Assembly (NCBI RefSeq): GCF_051622035.1
Contig: NC_135357.1
Span: 21,132,256-21,196,255 of the forward strand
Direction: 5' to 3'
Source: Arctopsyche grandis
Taxonomy: Eukaryota > Arthropoda > Insecta > Trichoptera > Hydropsychidae
DNA: 64,000 bases
Within the stretch, counting starts at the first letter, position 1, and every line of letters begins with the position of its first letter. This document shows, piece by piece, positions 35,281 to 49,451 of this stretch. The position numbers were made by a program, and so were the translations under genes. The notes under the pieces are model-generated. The model was not told where the DNA came from, made no database searches, and was given only the letters and a program-made list of their open reading frames with translations.

Positions 35281-35401
35281 TTATGGTCCCATAATATGGA
35301 GTCCCAGTGGAGTAACCCACTGGGTTGAGTTCAGAGGAAATATCGGTGTTTGAAATTGACCAGGAAGGCGCATTGGGGTTTACCTGTTAGGCCTTCCTGG
35401 T
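35281..35401. repeat. Three consecutive perfect stem-loops
   Basis: TTATGG/CCATAA (35281-35294), CCCAGTGG/CCACTGGG (35303-35324, loop of 6) and ACCAGGAAGGC/GCCTTCCTGGT (35359-35369 with 35391-35401) follow one another in 120 bp. They lie between the convergent CIA30 paralogues B and C. This may be a structured 3' UTR, a small RNA gene or a MITE fragment; the sequence alone does not decide. Confidence 0.6.
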
Positions 35402-35506
35402 ATATATGTATGTGTATGTAAAAATAAACTATGTAAATGTAGGGTAACTTGTATGGAATGAAACAAAACAGAAAAGATCATTATATTTTTATTTTATATT
35501 TCATTT

Positions 35507-36124
35507 TTAAACATCGTTGGTTTTGTAAGCTTTAATCCAATCAATTTCTAAAGTGGCAGGTCCTTTTTGCTTCATTGGCAAGTAAACTCCTCCATAAAAT
35601 TGAATACCAAATCCAGTTATTTTTGTCTGATCTAACGGTTCTGTATCATTTATTTGTCTTCCTCTGAAATACGGCTTAAAATTTTCAAAAGGTAGCTTTA
35701 TTAATTGAAAATCATTTTTGGGTCCTTGGAACATTTGTTCGTAGCTAACATTGGGCTCATCATTCATATTTTTGTGTCTCAATACTATCTTGAATCCATT
35801 GAATTCGCCTTGGGCCCTACATCTCAGTTCCAAACCATCAAATTCCCTTAGGTTCATTATAAAGTCTATTTTTCTCATTCCAGCAAAACCAGCCCCATTC
35901 GGTTGAGGGTTTAGCAGTGCGAAAAATATAGCTCGCTGGAATATTTGAGTCTTCTGTAGCGTCAAAACTGCTTTGGACATACCAACAGTTCTAACTGGAT
36001 CCGATTGTTCAATCCAATCGTTAACGTTGTCCATTTTTGTAAAATCAAATATATCAATTGACATATTGCAATGAATTCCAGATAGCGTTACCAAAAGTGC
36101 GTAAACTGCGATATGGTTTCTCAT
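35507..36124 (-). CDS. Secreted CIA30-domain protein, paralogue C
   Basis: A single 205-residue ORF. Residues 1-19 (MRNHIAVYALLVTLSGIHC) are a signal-peptide-like segment. The CIA30-type domain follows: IFDFTKMDNVNDWIEQSD, NPQPNGAGFAGM, FDGLELRCRAQG, MFQGPKNDFQLIKLPF, TGFGIQFYGG and GPATLEIDWIKAYK. The conserved single Cys in the CRAQG strand is shared by all three copies. NVS and NDT are potential glycosylation sites. TTTTTTTCAG lies 18 bases upstream of the ATG, again implying a 5' UTR intron. A minus-strand AATAAA at 35489-35494 gives a very short 3' UTR. It appears closer to A in sequence (both NDWIEQSD, NPQPNG, FQGPK). Confidence 0.87.
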   Translation of the reverse strand: MRNHIAVYALLVTLSGIHCNMSIDIFDFTKMDNVNDWIEQSDPVRTVGMSKAVLTLQKTQIFQRAIFFALLNPQPNGAGFAGMRKIDFIMNLREFDGLELRCRAQGEFNGFKIVLRHKNMNDEPNVSYEQMFQGPKNDFQLIKLPFENFKPYFRGRQINDTEPLDQTKITGFGIQFYGGVYLPMKQKGPATLEIDWIKAYKTNDV

Positions 36125-36149
36125 TATGCGTCGATTACAATCTGAAAAA

Positions 36150-37380
36150 AATTATAATATTGTTTTAATTATACGTATTATTTATTTTACAACCAGAAAT
36201 TAATTTTGAAATTTCATCAAAAATTCCCAATGGCGATACTCGAATTAATGTAAGATAATCGGATATTAATCGGTGCCCAAAACGAACATTAACGAGAGCC
36301 GCTCACAAACATCCTTTGGTCATTTTGGGTTATTTTTATTACCAACGCCTTAATCGCGAAGGATCCTCTCTCACCCTCCATAAAACGAAGGGGATTACAA
36401 AAAGCCTTACGTATCTGCTATAATGCCGTTAAAAATAATGGCATCCCCTAATTGCTTCGCGTGACCAATGCTTATCGTTGTTGGGAGATTCGAAGTTAAA
36501 TCCGAATAAGAAGCTTAAAACAACGAGTACATCTGTTAACTTTTGTTTCATCTTAGTAATTCGAAATTCTAAAAAAAAATATTATGCACCCACTTGACAA
36601 AAATTTTCCCAAGGTGGCGTGGCGTATTTATCTCGTGATTTACATTAGTAACAGAGACTAATAATTAATAATTTTTTCCCTCGAAAAAAATCAAAAATAC
36701 AGAATTAATAAATAATAATCCTGAATTAATAAATAAGCCTCTACCTCGATGATGGTTCAACTGATAACAATTATAAATTTACCATAAATATATTATGCCA
36801 TATTATTACTGTTGATGAACAATGCAATGAAAATGATGTTCAACAGTCTCGTTTGTAATTATTATGTACTTATGATTAAAATGGTTCGGTGATTACTGGT
36901 CACAAATTACTCGTCACAAAGTCACTAAAATCTCTATAACGGAACATCTGGCAGCCGAAAAGTCCATCACACTAACGATAACTATCATAGTAACGAGAAC
37001 TTGAGTGCCAAATATTGTGTATTCGCGATTTTCATGGCAAAAATTGTCTTTGTGACCACCCCAATGTGACGAATAGTCCAATTACCGATTAAAATAGGAG
37101 AATTTGAGTATAAGTGTAGAGTGGCGAAAAGGATTATTTGAAAACAGACCGTAAAAATACAATAGATGTGGTATAAAATGGCGGTAGTCAGTTGACGTTC
37201 GCGAAAGGTCGAAGCCGAAGCCCGAAGCCCGACGCCCCGACAGCCCCGACAGCCCCACCCCCATCCCGCCTCACCGCGAGCCCCCGTGTGACTCCGCACT
37301 TCGACATCACATACTAGGTAACAGCCTATGGAAACTGTCAAAACTAGTACATAACCTCAAACTCTAATTCATCGAATATC
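36150..37380. other. Intergenic, two base-balanced patches, no gene
   Basis: 36280-36490 has more even base composition without an ORF. 37200-37310 is GC-rich with CCCGAAGCCCGACGCCCCGA-type repeats and could belong to a 5' UTR or promoter region. Nothing coding is supportable. Confidence 0.3.
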
Positions 37381-37385
37381 GAATA

Positions 37386-37430
37386 GTATTTATAAAGCCG
37401 CCTGCGTATCTCGGTCGAGTCGTTTCAGTG
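37386..37430 (+). promoter_or_regulatory. Possible core promoter
   Basis: TATTTATAAAG (about 37387-37397) is followed about 30 bases later by an initiator-like TTTCAGT (about 37424-37430). Spacing fits an insect TATA-Inr promoter on the plus strand. Downstream, ATGAGCGGTCTGCTCCAG starts a short frame that closes after about 21 codons, so no gene can be attached to it. Confidence 0.25.
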
Positions 37431-37821
37431 GAAAGCTCGTCTTATTTACCGGCTTATGAGCGGTCTGCTCCAGTCTCCGCACCAGGTTCAAAATATGACC
37501 CGCTTCCACCAGAGCAACTGAATGACTGAGCTCAATTTCAATATGACCTGTTTAACATTCATACAATGATTGATTTCATACAATTTTAATCATTTCATAT
37601 ATGTAATACAATTTTGAAATGTTGCACTAATTGTATTTAGAATCGCTTTGTTCAAATATTGGTAATATATTCTTTAAAGAGTGCGTCTACTCGAATAAAA
37701 CATAACACTTTCAGACTGTTGATAAAAATATATATTATATCCTATTCATAAATGTTAATAATTTATAGTCTTTTCTGTATAAGAAAATATTTTTAATATT
37801 AAATTTTTATTTCAAAGTAAA

Positions 37822-37861
37822 CATTTGAGCTGTTGAATTTTACATATCAACAGCTCAAATG
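37822..37861. repeat. Perfect 15-bp hairpin
   Basis: CATTTGAGCTGTTGA pairs with TCAACAGCTCAAATG across a 10-base loop. No flanking terminal repeats were seen. The surrounding 37500-38250 sequence is AT-rich and gene-free. Confidence 0.6.
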
Positions 37862-38257
37862 ACAAAAAACGATTTCAATATATCAAATTTTAAATTAAAA
37901 AAACAAATGACTATTACTGATCCAGTCAAAAATGTTTTAAAAATATGAAATTGAATTAATTTAAAACATTGAAATCAAGATTTATATACAGAAAAATCAT
38001 TGTCTGGAGTCATCGTGTATGCAAAGTCATATACAGCAATGATTCCCAACCGGCTGATTGCTAAGCAATATGTGGTCTATCTCAATGATTACGATTGTGA
38101 ATTTTGAAAATAATGTTTTCCATATCTTAAAATAAAATTTTCTATTAGATTTAAGTTGAGATTCATCTCAAAGATTTGCCAATTCACAATGAAGTAAGTT
38201 GGTTGAACAAAGGATATATTTTTTTTAGATTCTGAGAGTTCCTGAAATAAGAATTTT

Positions 38258-38405
38258 TTACTTTATCTATGTACGTAGTAACAATAGATGAAGTTTTGTG
38301 ATCATGCGAAAATTCGAACTCGAGATTTTGACTGATTCGAACTCAGAATCGATCACTGATCACGTTTTCATGATCTAGAAAAAATGTGTGTGTGTGTCTG
38401 TGTGG
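38258..38405. repeat. Interspersed repeat R1, copy 3 (inverted)
   Basis: Reverse complement of the repeat at 12786-12910 and 32560-32704, with ACTTTATCTATGTACGTAGT at the left and GATCACGTTTTCATGATCTA at the right, followed by a (GT)n run near 38386-38412. Confidence 0.6.
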
Positions 38406-39365
38406 GTGTGTATTTTGGGGATATTTTTTAATTTAAAGAATGAACAATAGTCCGACCTTTAAAACAAGGTTTTAGAACCATTCCTTCAAAACAAGGAATG
38501 GCTCTAAAACAATACATTTTGGATCAATTTAACAAAAACTTTACTGACATTAGTGAGCTTCACAAAATTTACAGTTTTTTTATAATATGAACCTTTTAAA
38601 TATGTATGAAAATAATAATAAGTCTAGCAGAAACCATCATTTTTACAATGGATCTGGGAAATTTAAAATTGCAGTTGATTGAATTGCAAAATTACATTAC
38701 TTTGACACAATTGAAATGTATTGAATTCCGAAAAATATCGATATTTAAAGTACGTTTTTGACAAACTATTATTATTATTTTACTTTGCCTTTTAAAATGA
38801 ATATTTTTAACTTCGTCAACAACAAAAAGTCGATCGCCATGAAAATTTAGATGAAGAGTAGCTCTCACCTCACAAAAGTCAAGTACCCTTGATGTACGCA
38901 GTAATCTTATCTCCGAAAATACGGTCACCATTTTAAGTACAAATATCTAGTTGAAAGTTTTTTTTTACTATGTACTAATGTTTTATATTTCACGCGTACA
39001 ATATAAATTTAGGGGAAAGCAATTAAGTTCAGTAAAAGCTGTGGAGTTTCTCAATATTTAAATCCAAATGTTAGTACTTAATAGTATACTGATTCTAGTA
39101 CTAAGAGCAGTGGTGGCTCACGGGTAAAATATTTGACTATGATCCCGAGACGGAGATGAAGACAATTCGTTATAACAATTTAGAATTTGCAAAATTGCAT
39201 TCTTAATACTTTTTTTTAATTTTAAATACGTAAATTTCTCTGGATTGCATTTCTAACCAAAATAAAAACTTTCAACATTCAATGTATGCAGTAATGTGAA
39301 TGAATCTTTGATTGTTTTATCAGTAGCTTGATGTGTAGATTGAAGTACTTGAAAACATTGCTTAA

Positions 39366-39839
39366 CCCTTTGCCCGCGGCAATAAATATAGCGAACAAGC
39401 CCTGTACGCGGCACCTTTTTCGCGAATTTGGCAATCGAGTTTTCAACCTTAAATACAGATTTTAATATTTACTCAAGTAACCAGATATATTAATTAACAC
39501 ATAAAGTATTATTTTAAACAATAAAATACATAATATATCTCGTAGTTTTGGCTTAATTGTCAAATAATCATTCTTCATAAAATTCACGTCATATAAACGA
39601 GGTTTCAGTATGGTTCCACAAAAAACTAATTTTGACTGGTATATATTCATTTTAAGCCAATTGAATAGATGACATTCAACTCTCAGTAATATATTCAACC
39701 AATTTTGAACCTTAAAACAGTTGAAATAGGCGCATATAAGCCTCAAAATCCCGTGCAAAGTTCATAAATTCTATGGAAGACAGCCGCGCTATAGACTTGT
39801 CGCCCAAAGCTTCCATAGAAGACGGCTGCGGGCAAACGG
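39366..39839. mobile_element. piggyBac-type MITE flanked by TTAA
   Basis: The TTAA at 39362-39365 and 39840-39843 flanks termini CCCTTTGCCCGC and GCGGGCAAACGG, which are inverse except for one base. TTAA target duplication and CC(C/G)T ends fit the piggyBac superfamily. The 474-bp body has only one short ORF and no transposase motif. Confidence 0.65.
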
Positions 39840-40066
39840 TTAAGAATCTCTTGATTTTGATATACTTAATTAACCATTTGTAGATTAAAATTCCATCTTG
39901 CTGCAGATAGCCTTAGTTGGAGATCATTCGTATATTTATTTCAAACCTTTAACCTATACGGCGAATATGAAAAAAAATACTGGGATTGCTAGTAAATTTG
40001 AAAAAAATATTCTAGAGGTAATCGAAGTGGTTGCCGCATTTTTAAAAGCATTTTTCATTATCAAAT

Positions 40067-40414
40067 TCAATTAATGTGCATAAACAATGTATAAAATGCG
40101 CATTCTTGTATGGACATCTGTTTTTTTTCAATTGAATTGAATTGATCCCCACTCTTTTCCCCTCTCATTACATTAGCGCCATCAAATGTCTGAGCAATTA
40201 GTTTCGAAAGTTTATATTTTAAAGATATATCAATTTGGTTTAGAATGCATTTAAATAATCCGTCAACTTTTTGATTCTCTGGATTAAAATATCCCCAAAA
40301 CCGTTCATATATCTCGCCATTTAGTTCATATCTAAAAACTATGACCATCTGCTTGTGTTCTGAAACATCAGTTGTATCGTCAGCTACATATGAAGTTTCA
40401 TTGATTTCAGTCAA
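40067..40414 (-). pseudogene. hAT transposase fragment (DUF4371/ZMYM1-like)
   Basis: About 115 open codons. VADDTTDVSEHKQMVIVFRY is the catalytic Asp block of ZMYM1-like hAT transposases (usually ADETTDVS...EQ). ERFWGYFNPE and QTFDGANVMRG (usual GYDGASVMSG) follow. Both ends run into frame breaks. It belongs to the hAT element around it. Confidence 0.85.
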
Positions 40415-41839
40415 TTTTTACAAGCCTCTTATTAGCTTTCTTTCGCAAAAAATTGAGCTAAAATTCCTACAGTCTTCAAATCGATTTGAAACTTTTTCAC
40501 GACATATGTATTGTAGCATACAATCGCAAGAGTTCATTTTGAATAGTTTTAAAAGTTCCTCAAAATGCTAAACTATTACATAAAGTCTAAATTTGCATTG
40601 AAATTGACGAGTGACCACCAAAAGGAAGTTCGAAGCTACCACAAAATTTAATACAGTATGATTTTTTAAAAGATCAGCCTGGTTTTTATGACATATTCAT
40701 TATGTCTAATAATTGCTTGCCTGTATAATCCACTCAGACATTCTATAATATTGACACTACCGAATAATGACAAACTTACGACATTATTTATTTGTTTTCT
40801 GGAAGTTCATGTTTAGCCTTTTGTTCTTTCATTCTGTTTATATTATTGAATCCATTTTCTGTCCAGATTGAATCCCCACTCATTAACAAACATGGAAAAC
40901 AAAATAGTGTATTTCTCATTTCACAACCACATGGCCATTTCTTGTCCTTTAAAAGTTCGAACATATTTTTTATTATGGCTAGTTCCCGATTGAGCTATAA
41001 AAAAAATATCTGGAGTAGGACGAACTGTTTTTGTGGAATTTAAAAATTCGATAGAAATCACACCTGATTATTGATTCCATCACTCACTTTTGGCATAGAA
41101 ATACCAAGTTAGAGACTGCAAAAGCCAAAAATCTGTAAAAATTGGGCATTTTATAAAATGCTCATCTCATAAACAAAAAGAAGCTTACAAAAATCATTAT
41201 CATATTCGAATTCAGTGGGTCAAACTTAGTAAAGATTGATTATTCCGCAGTATAGTAAGTAAAAATCGTGATTTCTTTTTGTTTGCTCAGTGTTATTTAT
41301 TTGGACGAGCCACCACTGACTATTAGTGAAAGATAAACATGATGTGTAACGTGTTGTGAAACCATGATATTGAGTGGAGATATCTTCTATTAAATCTAAT
41401 TTTAAAATATTGTGATTAAGTTGTGGAGATAGTCGTAGTAGACATCACCCAGTGTACATCAGCTAGCTCGAGTGTTAAATTTTTCCATAATTATTTTGCT
41501 TTACGAGTAAGTAATGATCTTGTTTGAATCTTGAACATTCACTGACTAAGAGCCAATTTTTATCTGTCACTTAACTTGATTTTCATTCGATCTTCGATAT
41601 CAGTACCTTATGCATAATCGATTGCTTACTTTGAATATACCCAACAGTATTTTATAACTCATTTGACTATATCTACACATTATTGAATGTCGACAACCAG
41701 TTTTATGTTATAGCAGTGTAAAAGTCATTCGATTTGCTATATACGTGCACGCCTACATAAATGAGTGTTAATAATAGCCACATATTACATGCAAACACAC
41801 AATAATATTCTCTTTTGTAAACTCGTAGAAAATTACAAG

Positions 41840-45032
<3,193 letters not shown>

Positions 45033-47248
45033 TGAATATGTATTTATTGTATTTAATACCAATATTATTTTTTGTCCAATCAACTCATTAATTATGTATA
45101 TTTTTGCTGATAATTGTATAAGGTTATACATACTACATATGTATATTTATTATATAAAGTTGACTATAGCGTGGATCGCAACCCTATAAATAATAACAAA
45201 TGAACAACAAGTTTTGTTAATCATATTCAATTTAATTATCATACGAAAACAAGGATTTACAAATATGCTTAAATTATCTAAATTAGGATTATAAAAATAT
45301 TAGTTAAAAAAAACACTGCCAATGATAATAATTGATAAAACTGGGTTTTTTTAAAGGTCATGCATAATAGAAATGTAAACTTTTAAAAAAGTTGGAAATG
45401 TAGAATAACAAAAGTTGTATTCAACATGTTTTTTTTTATACTAAATTTTTGTTTTGCCTATATTATTTAAATAAAAATTATAATTCTGAAATATAGTACT
45501 TTCTTTATATATTCACAATAATACAATGTAACGGTTAATGGAGAGAAAAAAGTTTTATTTTTCTTTTAACTTTGATTTACAGGCTTCAGTAATTTCTAGT
45601 ATCATATAATATGTATTATAATCACAATTTCTAAATTGCATTCGGCTACAATGTATTGATTATTAATACTGAATTCGGAATCGATGGTTTTATATTTTTT
45701 TAAATATTCTGCACGCTTTGCCGTTTCATATATTCTGTACGAATTTACAGTCGCTGTAGAAGTTAACACTAAAAATCGAAACTGCAAATATTTAACGAAT
45801 TGAAATTACGTGTTATTATAATGTATATGTATTGTATTTGAATTCAAACTGATGCCTGCCGAAAACTCAAATATGAATCATTAGAGCAGAAGCAAGGTTA
45901 GTCATTCGGTTAAACCATTTGATATCTTTTGATCGATGTTTCAAATTTTTTCGACGGTAAAATAAATAGTATTAGATTTGTAAAAATAATTATAGGAAAA
46001 TATATAAAATCAACCTTTGGCGATACTAACTCAAAATAAATCTAAATTTTTGAAACATTAAAAATACTGAAATCAAATGGTCAATCAATTCTGAGTTGGT
46101 AAATTTCTTAATAAGTGAAACGTAAAAGAGGTTTGTAAAAATACGAGATTTTGCATAACTCAAAAATAAATACATCTCCAAATGATCACACTAGTCATCA
46201 TTTGTATTTCAATTTCCATCATGTGTGTATTAAATTATTTTTACTGCATTAAAACTGAAGTGCTTTAAACATTATATTGATTTGTTTAGAACAAAAAAAA
46301 TAGTTACAATCTATCATAGAAAAATGAGAGTTTGTTTAAATTATAATCTTTTGAAATTCTTTTATATACTTACCTAAAATGTTATATGGTAAAACAAAAT
46401 AAATAAAAATTCAGTAAGTTTATTGTTTATTTTTTTTTATTTTCCATATGCAATGTGTATATTATATGAAATTATAATTTTAAAAAATAAATTTGGTATC
46501 CCTATGAATTTGTACACAAGTACACATAAGGCGAAATTTTCAATTCTTAAATACGTAAAAAATATATCAGAATTACTTTTCAAAATTATGCTAAACTCTA
46601 GATGTGTATTATAAATAAAAGTAAGTATATTTTTCTGATAAAAAGTTTACACATACATATAGTATTGACTACTACATAGATATGTATATTTACAAATAAT
46701 ATAACACATATTACAAACAGCTAATAAAAATGCAAGAATTCGGCTCAAAAAAGACCGTACGCATAACAATCTCAACTCAAGACACAACTAAGTATAAAGT
46801 GTTTATGGACATCTTAAAAATAGATTATGTTGCACAAAATAACTATTGCTTTCTTATCATTTAAATGTACAAACTCTTACTGACTTGCATGATGATTATA
46901 AATATTAATAATTCTTATTGTAAAAAAGAAAATAATTTCTAATATAGTAATTCCTCGATATAAGGTAACATAGGAACTTTGTTCCCCATTCTAAAGTTCT
47001 GTGCGACTTTTCATAATTCCCTGACTCCTGTACCATAGTTTGCTCCACCAGCTCTGTTTAATGCATCTCGGAATAGTTCTATTTCGAACTCTGACAATGT
47101 TTCTAACTGCAATTCAACTGCAAAGTTCTGTAATAGTAAAAACAAAAAATAATACATTGAATGCTGAAATATTATATCTGCAGGGATTTAAATATTCAAA
47201 GATTCATTACATTAGAAAAATACATTGATCAATTATTAGAATTAGTTT
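45033..47248. other. Gene-free AT-rich stretch
   Basis: Downstream of NPEPL1. A minus-strand ORF at 45602-45787 is preceded by an acceptor-like TTTGCAG, but I recognise no protein in it. Otherwise only AT-rich DNA with short spurious frames. Confidence 0.35.
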
Positions 47249-47414
47249 AAAAAAGTGGACAATTCTAAGTAGTGTATAGTTAAATATTGGCCACTTAAAC
47301 TGAAACAATAAATTGAAATATGATTTACCAGTAAATAGTAAACAGAAGAACCACCAAGAGTATAAAAGATTCTTACTCAACCCAAGTGGCCAATATTTGT
47401 ACACTGTCCAATTA
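47249..47414. repeat. Small inverted-repeat element
   Basis: AATATTGGCCACTT (about 47285) is mirrored by AAGTGGCCAATATT (about 47385), with AGTGGACAATT and GACAGTGTACA-type sequence further out. The GTACAAATATTGGCCACTTG end resembles Tc1/mariner-type termini, but no TA duplication was pinned down. Confidence 0.45.
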
Positions 47415-47583
47415 TTTATCTTTTAATATTTAATATTTATTTATGCCAAATAAAACTCATCAAATGTATGTATTTGGCATAGCGGCTTTGTCAAATATCG
47501 TCACTCTTCTCAATTTGACCTTAACATGAGAAAGAGACAGATATAAACACTGCCTCTTATCTAGATACGTACATATGTTATGC

Positions 47584-47917
47584 GGGTCTACCTCACGGGC
47601 CCGAAAACGCAAAGATTGAAAATCGAAAGATCGTAAGTCGAAAGGTAAAAAAAGGGTGCATGGTAAATGGTACATACTCACTTAATTTGCACGAGCAGGA
47701 TACAACAGGAACAAGAGGAACAGGCTTTTCCTCCCGTATTCTGCGCGCGCACATTAATACAGGAGGAAAAGCCTGTTCCTGTTGTATCCTGCTCGCGCAA
47801 ATTAAGTGAGTATGTACCGTTTACCATGCACCCTTTTTTTATCTTTCGATTTTTGATCGTTGCCTTCCGATATTTGCGTTTTCCGGCGTTTCACATTCGG
47901 GCTCGTCCCGGAGACCG
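47584..47917. mobile_element. Foldback MITE family F, copy 2
   Basis: Arms of about 150 bp meet near 47755. Each carries AAAGATTGAAAATCGAAAGA-type sequence, a GTGCATGGTAAA block and CAGGATACAACAGGAACAAG. The ends are GGGTCTACC and GGAGACCG. The flanking sequence GTTATGC occurs at 47577-47583 and 47918-47924; as an 8-bp TSD it is TGTTATGC/GGTTATGC with one mismatch. Confidence 0.75.
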
Positions 47918-47924
47918 GTTATGC

Positions 47925-49181
47925 ACATTAGATATTGGTGAATCACACTCGTCGTAAGCGAGCTCGTTAGTAATTCAATAAAAAAAAATGGAGTCGAAGT
48001 CGCTCAATTCAAATACTTCAAATCGTACTCCACCCAAAAAGCTATGACTCGGATTTTTGAAAAAAATTCTTGAGCTGTTTGTTTATTTTGTTTTGGGGAG
48101 GGGCGAAGGGAGTTTAAAATTATAAACGGGAGGTAAAATTGTGAACAAGGTCCCACAACTATAGCTACTACAGCATAGCGTTTGTTTTGTGTGGTATTGG
48201 ATTGGTATGGATTTTAGTGTGGTAGCAGTGATTGTGGTCGTAGCCGTATCGTTGCAACACTGACTGTCATCTGTCAGTGAGTGGCGGGAACGACCAGTGC
48301 AACTGTTCGCCGCTGAACTTTCGATTGTTGTTATCCAACACCAGCTTGATGACATTGATTTCGTATTCTTGTCTGTTTTGGTAACTGACCATTTTAAGTT
48401 AAATACGTAGTACAGTATTAATAATTCTGATTTTACCATATTCATTATGATAGCCATTCATAACCTCAAAGTGGTTCGGCCATACTAATGGTCAAGCTCA
48501 AGGCCAAATTTTATGTTCTTAAAAGCTTTTTTATGAATATAAATGACAAAAAATTATTTATGATTACAATGCACCATGTTGGCTTAATTCTTATTTCATG
48601 TAAGGATAGTTCAATGAACTCATGACAAAATGCTTGCAGGTCGATAAAGTAGAGTCCATTAGTACCACCAATACATACGTATAGCAGTTCGAATGTTTAA
48701 AAAAAAAATACTATATTAAAACAAAATATCGAAAATTAAATAATAAGTACATATATAAAATTGAAAATATTGCGAACACAAGTGTATGAATATGTGCAAA
48801 TATTTAATTTCCATATATTTCTTCGGTTTAGTGGCAGAAAGCTTTAAGTAAAAAAATCCTTGTTCTAAGAAAATCGACTTTCAAAAATCATGAATTTCAA
48901 AGCTGTCTATTTTGTGACCTAAATAATTATTCATTTACTATGAAACGTGTAAATCATTTATGTATTTGATTAAAGTATTAACAAGTGTTTTTCCAGTAAC
49001 AAGCGAGGATATAACTAACTTAATTCGTATTGAAAATATTTAAATTACGCCAAAAATAAATCTAATATGAATCAGCTTGTTTTTTCAAACGACAGAGCGT
49101 ATTGAAATCTACCGAGTTGCATTATTAGGTTAAAACAGCCAATTTTTTTGCTCAAAGCTTTCTGCCACTAAACCGACGATA
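47925..49181. other. No gene recognised; GC-richer island at 48130-48430
   Basis: A minus-strand frame from 48395 (ATG) to about 48270 encodes 41 residues of ordinary composition starting MVSYQNRQEYEIN and ending PPLTDR. It has no recognised domain and no supporting splice sites. The rest is AT-rich. Confidence 0.3.
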
Positions 49182-49397
49182 TCTAATATATAATTTCGAA
49201 AGAGACTTTGTATGTTTGTTTGGTTCGTAGAATCCGTGACGTTCAATTTAATAAAAAAAAAAAAAAAACGAATACTCAATAAAATTTAAATAAAATAAAA
49301 CTATTCAAATAAATTCTATCTAATGTTTTCTATTACATTAGCCATTTTTAAGCGGTTTATATTACAAATACCGAGCGAAGCCGGGTAAAACCACTAC
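49182..49397 (+). mobile_element. Non-autonomous Helitron-like element, family H1, copy 3
   Basis: Host A (49181), then TCTAATATATAATTTCGAAAG at the 5' end. The 3' end ATACCGAGCGAAGCCGGGTA is followed by AAACCACTAC, then host T (49398). The terminal CTAC is one base off CTAG. It is 216 bp including an internal A-run. It lies 40 bp before the presumed 3' splice site of the ORC5 5' UTR intron. Confidence 0.7.
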
Positions 49398-49451
49398 TGC
49401 ATTATAAAATTGAAATGTCATTATTTGTCTTGTTCTAGATCAATCAACAAA

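Larger units (their letters stand above)
39108..41318 (-). mobile_element. Decayed hAT transposon with nested piggyBac-type MITE
   Basis: The termini CAGTGGTGGCTC and GAGCCACCACTG are perfect inverses. The flanks ACTAAGAG and ACTATTAG agree at six of eight positions, consistent with an aged TSD. The minus strand encodes a transposase fragment (40067-40414) and further broken pieces across 40430-41060. The TIR resembles the surviving end at 8164. The nested element at 39366-39839 must be younger. Confidence 0.75.

Noticed and set aside
45602-45787. Minus-strand 61-codon ORF preceded by a TTTGCAG acceptor
   Set aside because: No recognisable protein similarity and no partner exons; one acceptor-like site is expected by chance.
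48270-48395. 41-codon minus-strand small ORF starting MVSYQNRQ
   Set aside because: Considered as the missing coactosin terminal exon; the sequence does not match and it closes with a stop without a splice site.
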